Below the pieces are notes generated by a model. It was not told where the DNA came from and did no database searches. It worked only from the letters and a program-made list of their open reading frames with translations. The position numbers were made by a program, and so were the translations under genes. From assembly GCA_039028975.1 (NCBI GenBank), contig JBCCHB010000186.1:1-29645 (forward strand): a DNA stretch of 29,645 nucleotides, given 5' to 3'. The stretch is from JAHBNG01 sp039028975 (GTDB lineage Bacteria > Chloroflexota > Anaerolineae > Caldilineales > Caldilineaceae). Every line of letters starts with the position of its first letter. The stretch's first letter is position 1. Shown here piece by piece: positions 24,255 to 29,645 of the stretch.

Positions 24255-25088
24255 ATGAGTGATACAAAAAAACTAACCAACAAAACAGCTTGGGTGACTG
24301 GCTCCTCAAGAGGAATTGGTCGGGTTGTGGCGGCACATTTGGCAAGCTTAGGCGCCAATGTGGTGATCCATGGCACAAGTCTGACTTCGACCCAAGCCTT
24401 TGGCGAGGCACCTTCATTAGAATCGGTTGCCAATAGAATCCAAAAAGATAGCGGGCAAGAAGTTCTTTCAGTTTGGGGTGATCTATCTGATGAGATTACT
24501 GTCTCTCAGATAATTGAGCAGGTTATTCAGCGCTTCGGACAGATCGATATCTTGGTTAACTGTGCCGGTGGAGATATTGGCGCCCAAGGCGCTATGGGTG
24601 AGAATGCCGGGAAGCCAGTGGTCAATGACGCGGTGTTCATCTCGCCTCAGGACAGCCGTGCGGTGATTGAACGAAATCTCATGACGTGTATTTTGGTTTG
24701 CCAAGCCGTCGCCCCACTGATGATAGAACGCAAAGAAGGCTGGGTTGTCAACATTGGCAGCATTGCAGGATTGTATGGGCGAGAATCTGGTGCAATATAC
24801 GGCGCTGCCAAAGCGGCTGTCCATGCTTATACGCGAGCACTAGCAGCGCAACTTCGCTCCAACAATGTCTATGTCAATTGCGTAGCACCTGGACCTATTA
24901 TAACCCCTCGCTTCGTTGCCAGCCGTCCTATTGATGAAAGCAAGCAGCATACAGATGGCACGCTAGAGCGATATGGCGTTCCGATAGAGATTGCCAAAGC
25001 AGTCGAATTTTTTGTTAGCAGCGATTCATCGTACGTAACCGGACAAGTTTTGCGGGTCGACGGCGGTGGTCAGCTATGGCCTGCTTAA
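24255..25088 (+). CDS. Classical SDR oxidoreductase
   Basis: 277 residues with TGSSRGIG (15-22) for cofactor binding, NCAGG (102-106), Ser169 in NIGSIAG, Tyr182 and Lys186 in YGAAKAAV, and a C-terminal VTGQVLRVDGGGQLWPA close. This is an NAD(P)-dependent dehydrogenase acting on an alcohol or ketone, perhaps a sugar or hydroxy-acid. The ATG at 24255 is preceded by a poor Shine-Dalgarno. An insertion of about 20 residues (QGAMGENAGKPVVNDAVFIS in part) after NCAGG is longer than in typical FabG-like members and may shape the substrate pocket. Likely co-transcribed with the preceding epimerase. Confidence 0.9.
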   Translation: MSDTKKLTNKTAWVTGSSRGIGRVVAAHLASLGANVVIHGTSLTSTQAFGEAPSLESVANRIQKDSGQEVLSVWGDLSDEITVSQIIEQVIQRFGQIDILVNCAGGDIGAQGAMGENAGKPVVNDAVFISPQDSRAVIERNLMTCILVCQAVAPLMIERKEGWVVNIGSIAGLYGRESGAIYGAAKAAVHAYTRALAAQLRSNNVYVNCVAPGPIITPRFVASRPIDESKQHTDGTLERYGVPIEIAKAVEFFVSSDSSYVTGQVLRVDGGGQLWPA

Positions 25089-25195
25089 GTACCCCAGTGG
25101 AGCTTCACTCCCATTTAGCGGACACCTTACAACAGGGATGTTGGCTTTCTTTGGGATCCACCAAGGGTATGTTTCTTTACGGCTACCCAGGCATG

Positions 25196-25355
25196 TGACA
25201 AATTCCTTCTTCTTTCCTCATCAATTCTGTCAATAATCATTCGAAAGTCTTTTACTCGCTTTTTCTGACAGATAGATATTCCACCTTTGACACCGATAGG
25301 ATAGCTTAGATACAAGCTGTCAATAGTTCCCCTTTTCCTGACAGGTACATGACAG
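25196..25355. promoter_or_regulatory. Cluster of seven TGACA/TGTCA words upstream of pilin gene 1
   Basis: TGACA at 25196, 25266, 25288, 25339 and 25350 and TGTCA at 25228 and 25318, several as CTGACAG or CTGTCA. About 0.3 would be expected by chance in 160 nt. The cluster lies 150-310 nt before the pilin gene and could be a regulator-binding array. The remainder of 25089-25502 shows no gene I trust; a minus-strand 86-codon frame there is likely spurious. Confidence 0.45.
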
Positions 25356-25502
25356 GGATATTGCCCGCTTTTGATGATAAACTGCAATTACGAAATCTTA
25401 AACAAATTTACGACCAGGTTTCACAACATAAATATCTCTCGTCATCACGACAACTCACTCTTCTTTTTGAAAAAATTGATCATATTTACAGGAGCAAACA
25501 CT

Positions 25503-25745
25503 ATGTTTATGAACATTCTCTCTATCGCTAAATCTTATATTCCTTTCCTTGTTAAAAGTGAAGAAGGTCAGGATCTAGCTGAATATGCTTTGGTTCTTGT
25601 CTTCATTGCCATTGTCGCTGTGACAGCAGTCCAGGCTCTCGGTACTGGCATCGACGGCATTTTCGACAATATTACTGGCCAACTGGGTGGTTCTGGCGCT
25701 GCAGGTGGTACGGGCGATACCGGTGGTGATACCAGTGGTGGTTAA
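25503..25745 (+). CDS. Flp/Fap-type pilin, copy 1
   Basis: 80 residues. Leader 1-22 (MFMNILSIAKSYIPFLVKSE in part) ends EEG; cleavage after Gly22 exposes QDLAEYALVLVFIAIV, with the Glu5-Tyr6 and hydrophobic run of Flp pilins. The mature chain is 58 residues with a Gly/Thr/Asp-rich tail. Flp pilins assemble into thin adhesive fibres by the Tad system, processed by a TadV-type peptidase; no tad genes are in view. AGGAG lies 8 nt before this ATG. An in-frame upstream start at 25371 would add 44 residues unlike any pilin and is rejected. A second copy follows 576 nt further on. Confidence 0.93.
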   Translation: MFMNILSIAKSYIPFLVKSEEGQDLAEYALVLVFIAIVAVTAVQALGTGIDGIFDNITGQLGGSGAAGGTGDTGGDTSGG

Positions 25746-25762
25746 TCCGTTCTATAGTTTTT

Positions 25763-25827
25763 AAGAAAAAGATTTTCCGCCCTTACCCTTCGACACGCTC
25801 AGGGGGCGGTTGGAAAATCTTTTTCTT
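25763..25827 (+). terminator. Terminator of pilin gene 1
   Basis: An A-rich left arm from 25763 pairs with a T-rich right arm ending at 25827: AAGAAAAAGATTTTCC and its complement (16 bp), then GCCC/GGGC inside with a bulge. The loop carries CCCTTCGACACGCTCAGG, a sequence type I recall as widespread in bacterial intergenic regions. A/T tracts on both sides suggest bidirectional action. Confidence 0.8.
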
Positions 25828-25900
25828 GATGTCTATACTTATGATTTTGTAGCTTACTATACCAAGTTACACTACGAAGTTCTAGGCTTTTATGCATTTC

Positions 25901-25951
25901 AAGGATCTATCCCTTCTCTATAAATAATACACTGAGAAGTAGCAGATCCTT
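25901..25951 (+). other. Symmetric hairpin between the two pilin genes
   Basis: AAGGATCT (25901-25908) pairs with AGATCCTT (25944-25951), then a 4x4 internal loop, then CTTCTC/GAGAAG (25913-25918, 25934-25939) around a 15-nt loop. It lies 128 nt before pilin gene 2. It could be a leader structure or the trace of a small repeat element. No other gene is present in 25828-26078. Confidence 0.4.
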
Positions 25952-26078
25952 GGACTCCATTTTGGGGCAGGTCTAAAACTGATAACAAAATAATTCGCAT
26001 ACAAAAAAGACTCTCTGCTATTCAGGCTTACTATCAATTAGGTAACATTACTCACTACATTTCACAGGAGCACATACC

Positions 26079-26321
26079 ATGTTTATGAACATTCTCTCTA
26101 TCGCTAAATCGTACATCCCATTTGTTGTTAAGAGTGAAGAAGGTCAGGATCTAGCCGAGTATGCTCTCGTTCTTGTCTTCATCGCCATTGTAGCAGTAAC
26201 CGCAGTTCAGGCTCTTGGTACCGGTATCGACGGCATTTTCGATAACATCACTGGCCAGTTAGGTGGTTCTGGTGCCGCAGGTGGTACAGGCGATACTGGT
26301 GGCGATACCAGTGGTGGTTAA
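26079..26321 (+). CDS. Flp/Fap-type pilin, copy 2
   Basis: 80 residues, differing from copy 1 only at residue 16 (Val for Leu), which lies in the cleaved leader. The predicted mature pilin (from Gln23) is identical. About 31 of 243 bases differ, nearly all silent. The start and Shine-Dalgarno leader (ACAGGAGCA) match copy 1, but the upstream sequence does not. Its own terminator lies at 26344-26392. It converges with the histidine kinase gene. Confidence 0.93.
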   Translation: MFMNILSIAKSYIPFVVKSEEGQDLAEYALVLVFIAIVAVTAVQALGTGIDGIFDNITGQLGGSGAAGGTGDTGGDTSGG

Positions 26322-26343
26322 TTCCTAATTTCACATAATTTAA

Positions 26344-26392
26344 GAAAGAAGCAAAAGAGCCAAGGAGTTTCCTTGGCTCTTTTGCTTCTTTC
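26344..26392. terminator. Long perfect terminator hairpin after pilin gene 2
   Basis: A 22-bp perfect stem (26344-26365 with 26371-26392) with a 5-nt loop AGTTT. The core is AGCCAAGG/CCTTGGCT, flanked by A-rich and T-rich arms. It lies between convergent genes and can serve both the pilin and the kinase transcripts. Confidence 0.9.
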
Positions 26393-26426
26393 GATATACA
26401 AAGTACTTCCAGTCAGGAATACACGC

Positions 26427-27701
26427 TTATTTATAGATCACATAATCCTCTAGGTTATCCGCAAAAAGATGGTCCACATCGACCTCGCGGTCAGCAGACC
26501 AGCCCATAGGTTTATAGCGATGCTGTCCAAAACTACGCTCGTTTTGCGAAATAGGACCTAAGTCAGGTTCATCTTCTTCTAACTCGGGAAGCATAAGATG
26601 TATGGTTGTGCCATCACCTTCTTCAGATTCAACCCAGATGTGGCCGCCGTGCTGCATAATAATCTTATGGCAGATCGCCAGTCCTAAGCCACTTCCAGGA
26701 TATTCCGCTCGGCCATGAAGTCGCTTAAAGGGGGAAAAAATTTCCTGATGATGTTTAGCATCAATGCCAATCCCATTGTCTCTGATACTAATATGCCAAA
26801 AGTTACCAACTTGTCTAGCATTTAGCTTTATTTCTGGCTTCTCTCTACTGCAGTACTTTAAGGCGTTACCGATCAAGTTCTGAAAAAGCTGCGCAAAGCC
26901 TGAGCGATCACCTGAAATAGTCGGTAGGTTTTGGACGATAATGGATGCGTTGCTATCAACAATTTCACCTTCGAAGACCAAAAACACATATTCAACCAAT
27001 TCCTGAAGATCAACTTTTTCAAAGAGCGAGCTGCTATGGCCTACTTGAACGTATGTGCTTAATCCATTGATGAGCGTTGTCATGTGATCGACAATAGAGA
27101 GAATCGATCTCATGTTCTCGGTCGAGCCAGGAACGGACTGTTCTTCCATCTGATCTTGCAAGTGCTCGACAAAGAGGGCCAAATTATTTAAAGGGGAGAC
27201 CAAATCATGAGCAGCTCGGCTGGCGAATAATTCTAGTTCTTCTTTTTTATCTATAACCTGCCTATCCAGTTCCATCCGCTCTACCGCATTATGAATCGTC
27301 CACCCTAACTGTATAGGTGTAACAAATTCCTTTAGCACGTAATCATGTACGCCCAACTTGATGGCACGAATGGCTGAAGTTTCATCTCTAGCGTCTGCCA
27401 AAAGAATGACGGCAAGAGGAAGTCTGTTTTCTGTAGCCAATATCCCTTTGACAAATTCTAGGCCATTGAGATCAGGCAGGTCATAGTCTAGTAAAATACA
27501 GTCTGGCTCAAACGTATGATAGGCATTGAGCGCTTTACTGACTGTATCAACATGGAATAACTCAAACGGAGGAATGATAGATTTTATCGTACTAGAGGTG
27601 AGTATGCGACGAAGTTTCTGACTATAGGTAGTAGGACGATCAACAACTAGTATCTTAAGGTGTGGGACATCGGACATTATATTTGGCCTGTTTGGGAACA
27701 T
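26427..27701 (-). CDS. Receiver-histidine kinase fusion with an altered receiver
   Basis: 424 residues: REC domain (about 14-142), HisKA (about 155-222), HATPase (about 230-372), then a 50-residue acidic tail. Kinase motifs look intact: His165 in AAHDLVSPL, Asn275/Asn279 in QNLIGNALKY, DNGIGID (308-314), GSGLGLAI. In the receiver, phosphoacceptor Asp72 (LLDYDLPDLNG) and Lys124 (VLKE) remain, but the second acidic residue is Arg22 (VVDRPT) and the usual Thr/Ser is Ala102 (LLADARD). Magnesium binding and switching are thus doubtful. No membrane segment or sensor domain is seen, so it is cytoplasmic. GGAG 6-9 nt upstream supports this start. It may act in chemosensory or surface control beside the pilin genes. 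Confidence 0.88.
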   Translation of the reverse strand: MFPNRPNIMSDVPHLKILVVDRPTTYSQKLRRILTSSTIKSIIPPFELFHVDTVSKALNAYHTFEPDCILLDYDLPDLNGLEFVKGILATENRLPLAVILLADARDETSAIRAIKLGVHDYVLKEFVTPIQLGWTIHNAVERMELDRQVIDKKEELELFASRAAHDLVSPLNNLALFVEHLQDQMEEQSVPGSTENMRSILSIVDHMTTLINGLSTYVQVGHSSSLFEKVDLQELVEYVFLVFEGEIVDSNASIIVQNLPTISGDRSGFAQLFQNLIGNALKYCSREKPEIKLNARQVGNFWHISIRDNGIGIDAKHHQEIFSPFKRLHGRAEYPGSGLGLAICHKIIMQHGGHIWVESEEGDGTTIHLMLPELEEDEPDLGPISQNERSFGQHRYKPMGWSADREVDVDHLFADNLEDYVIYK

Positions 27702-27765
27702 ATCATCTCCACTTCAAGATTACTTGCATTGCACCCAATCCAATTGACTATTAGGTACCTACGCT

Positions 27766-27771
27766 ATTATA
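27766..27771 (-). promoter_or_regulatory. Candidate -10 box of the kinase gene
   Basis: On the minus strand a perfect TATAAT lies 64 nt before the start codon, overlapping a TTATAC-AGGT-GTATAA dyad at 27767-27782. The -35 is weak. The dyad may allow repression. The rest of 27702-27902 shows no gene. Confidence 0.35.
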
Positions 27772-27902
27772 CAGGTGTATAACAAGAGTTAAATAGTACT
27801 ATAGTCCTATATGGAATATATTTGACAGGCAACGGTCCAGCTATTGTACGCCCAATGCACAGCAATTTTATGAACTACGAATGACTCTCCTGCAGAAAGA
27901 GG

Positions 27903-29534
27903 TTAGTAAGAAAAGCTAGAGGATGCTTGGTCCGGGCGGGTAGTAGTGGAAGTCGTGGGTAAAGAAAGATGGTGCTCGCATGAAAAGTGACACAAATGGG
28001 GGACCAGATAGGGAAAAGAAGTCAAAGGGAGCGCGAAAAAGGAGGAAAATGTGCCAAAAAGCGAGTTGGAAAGCGTCATTATCTGAGCGGAAGCGGCGGT
28101 AGTGGGATTAGATTGCGCAGCTCGATGAATGCGTCGAGCATTGACCATGAAGGCGGAGGCAATGATGGAAGAAGCGATGCGAAACTTGCCTCGAAGGAGA
28201 ATTTTTCCTTGGCGGAAGGGATGCTTGATGGAGCGGACGGTGGACTCGACGACCGGTCTGAGATTGCGAAGGTGAGGAGGTAAGGCATCGAGTTTTTGTC
28301 GTTTGTCAGCGATCAGAATCTGGCGCTGGTTGAGATAGAGAGCCGGAGCGCAGTTCTGCTGCTTGGGTCGGACTGGACAGCGAGAGAAGAAGAGGCAGGC
28401 CTTGCAGATATCCGAATCGGGACGTCCGATGAAGCGGTCCTCGGTCCGGCCGAGTTCAATCGGGAAGGTTTGACCTTGAGGACAAGTCGCCTGAATCAGC
28501 TCATGCTCCGAATTGAAGGCAAAGGTAAAATCAGCAACACTCACTTGGTTGGGGTCCGGCTTACCACCACGGATAGCTGTTTGGATATGGTCGACGCCGT
28601 ACTCATCCAGTACGGGGTCCGCGTTGGGACTATTGTATCCCCCGTCAGTACAAAGGGTATCAATATCGGTACGCTCCGCTAATTCAGGGAGCGCCTCGAC
28701 CATCATGGCTGCATCATCGGTCACATTGGATTCGGTTTGGCTCTTGGTTATCAGTTGGAAGTCGTTGTCGGGGTTGCAGGTCTCGGTTATGTTGGCGACA
28801 TAGCCCTGATAGGAGACGCCATTCTTGCGGCGAAAGGTTGCCTCGGGATCGTCGGGAGATTGCAGACTTGTTGCCGCTACCTTCTCGGCTGGTAACAACT
28901 CCACTGCTTCATCTTCAAGGATGAAGTGTTCACCAAAGACACGCACCAGCATCTCATAGGTGGGTTCATCACCATAGTCGGTTGACAGTGCGTTGACCAG
29001 TTCATACATGACCGGACCGATGGCGGCCAAGTTGCTCTCATACTCATTGCTCTGGAGACGATAAATATAATGTGAGGATTTCCCTTTACAATACGGAGCC
29101 AGCAGCTCTTCATGGCGGATTTTGTCATCTGGCGTTAACATCCGTTCCACTCGCTGCAATACTTCGACTACTAGTTGGAGCCGACTGTACTTGCGGATAT
29201 CGCTGGCGATTTGCGTTGAATCCATCCGCTGCTTGTCCGTGGCTATCGCAAACGCCCTGAGTTGCTCATCTGTCACTTGCTCAAACGCCTTATCTAACAA
29301 ATTCTCGCCCGTCTCTTGCATATGAGTACTCAGACTATCTCGAAAATTGTAGACCGTTCGTATCCCAAAGTAGCCATCGCCTAGATTCTCATAGCCCACT
29401 GCAAAACGTACTTGGAGATTTAGCAGGAATTGCTCATACATCTCCTCATCGCTCCAACCGAAGCCGGCTTTCAATATCTCTAGGCCCACTAGCACATTCA
29501 CTGGCACTAAAGTGGTCCCCAATGTCAAGACCAC
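27903..29534 (-). CDS. IS1182-like DDE transposase, 5' end shortened
   Basis: 543 residues from a GTG at 29532-29534. The N-terminus begins at LVPVNVLVGLEILKAGFGWS, part of the DUF772-type domain, so a few tens of residues usual before it are absent; an in-frame TAG lies 9 nt upstream. The catalytic triad candidates are Asp105 in MDSTQ, Asp297 in CTDGGYNSPN and Glu430 in RPVVESTVRSIKHPFR. Cys351, Cys377, Cys380 and Cys386 form a zinc-like set. The last ~70 residues after NARRIHR are Ser/Thr/Pro-rich and unlike the core. The window edge, 111 nt further, prevents deciding between truncation, frameshift or a real GTG start. Confidence 0.85.
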   Translation of the reverse strand: MVLTLGTTLVPVNVLVGLEILKAGFGWSDEEMYEQFLLNLQVRFAVGYENLGDGYFGIRTVYNFRDSLSTHMQETGENLLDKAFEQVTDEQLRAFAIATDKQRMDSTQIASDIRKYSRLQLVVEVLQRVERMLTPDDKIRHEELLAPYCKGKSSHYIYRLQSNEYESNLAAIGPVMYELVNALSTDYGDEPTYEMLVRVFGEHFILEDEAVELLPAEKVAATSLQSPDDPEATFRRKNGVSYQGYVANITETCNPDNDFQLITKSQTESNVTDDAAMMVEALPELAERTDIDTLCTDGGYNSPNADPVLDEYGVDHIQTAIRGGKPDPNQVSVADFTFAFNSEHELIQATCPQGQTFPIELGRTEDRFIGRPDSDICKACLFFSRCPVRPKQQNCAPALYLNQRQILIADKRQKLDALPPHLRNLRPVVESTVRSIKHPFRQGKILLRGKFRIASSIIASAFMVNARRIHRAAQSNPTTAASAQIMTLSNSLFGTFSSFFALPLTSFPYLVPHLCHFSCEHHLSLPTTSTTTRPDQASSSFSY

Positions 29535-29599
29535 GAAGTGCTAAAAACAAGAAATAAGTAGACATAATGTTGAATGATAAAGGTAGGCTCCAAGTATCC
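27921..29599. mobile_element. Probable insertion sequence (IS1182-like), boundaries tentative
   Basis: GGATGCTTGGTCC at 27921-27933 and, on the opposite strand, GGATACTTGGAGCC at 29599-29586 are candidate inward-facing terminal repeats (11 of 13 alignable bases). The span of 1679 bp suits the family. Against this, no target duplication is seen and the transposase stop lies 18 nt outside the left end. Only the presence of the element, not its ends, is well supported. Confidence 0.45.
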
Positions 29600-29645
29600 G
29601 CCTCCCCTCACTTATTTTGCTTGAGCCGCCTGATAACGAAGCCGG

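Noticed and set aside
25127..25387. Minus-strand 86-codon reading frame upstream of the pilin gene
   Set aside because: No recognisable domain, no good ribosome site, and it overlaps the repeated TGACA words; likely chance.
25371..25502. In-frame 44-residue extension of pilin copy 1
   Set aside because: The added sequence is AT-rich, not pilin-like, absent from copy 2, and the Shine-Dalgarno AGGAG serves the ATG at 25503.
28296..28682. 128-codon plus-strand frame inside the transposase gene
   Set aside because: Antisense of the conserved catalytic region of the transposase.
1..29645. tRNA or rRNA genes
   Set aside because: No T-arm consensus with a matching acceptor stem and no conserved rRNA segments were found by eye on either strand.

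Overview
The window looks like a chromosomal piece of a mesophilic Chloroflexota bacterium, possibly close to Caldilineae or Anaerolineae. This is inferred from general character: near-balanced base composition, a tight Flp pilin pair, a MacAB-like export operon, a Tat-exported lipoprotein sugar-binding protein, and a secreted protein ending in a YLP-type tail that I recall from Chloroflexota exoproteins. No rRNA, tRNA, CRISPR array or phage module was seen.

Layout. (1) 140-6968, minus strand: S9 peptidase, O-antigen-ligase-like membrane protein, GtrA-like protein, GT4 glycosyltransferase, an unknown membrane protein and a TIM-barrel sugar isomerase-like protein. The last two overlap by ATGA. 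This looks like a cell-surface glycan set. (2) 7300-16564, plus strand: a secreted protein, an epoxide-hydrolase-like enzyme, an amidohydrolase lipoprotein, an HpcH/HpaI aldolase, and a carbohydrate ABC importer (binding protein and two permeases, no ATPase). The first permease is unusual: about 590 residues with two extracytoplasmic sensor-like modules precede a MalF-type domain. (3) 16664-21818, minus strand: a secreted 419-residue protein, an ABC ATPase, a MacB/FtsX-type permease and a HlyD/MacA-type adaptor. (4) 22297-25088, plus strand: a tyrosine-phosphatase-like enzyme, an extended SDR epimerase and a classical SDR. (5) 25503-26321: two Flp pilin genes whose predicted mature products are identical although about 30 silent bases differ. 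(6) 26427-27701, minus strand: a receiver-histidine kinase with an eroded receiver pocket. (7) 27903-29534, minus strand: an IS1182-like transposase with its N-terminal side shortened near the window edge.

Non-coding structure is rich. A diverged element of roughly 60-85 nt occurs four times (8060-8119 minus, 10231-10315, 11243-11325, 16579-16655) around the uptake cluster and holds paired AAAAC/GTTTT palindromes, so it may be the operator of an unseen regulator. At least four gene junctions carry different 15-16 bp micro-tandem repeats, and a fifth carries an 11-bp one. Seven TGACA/TGTCA words lie upstream of the first pilin gene and none upstream of the second.

Best candidates for something undescribed: the sensor-permease fusion together with the four-copy element that surrounds its cluster, then the pilin pair with its asymmetric upstream region.
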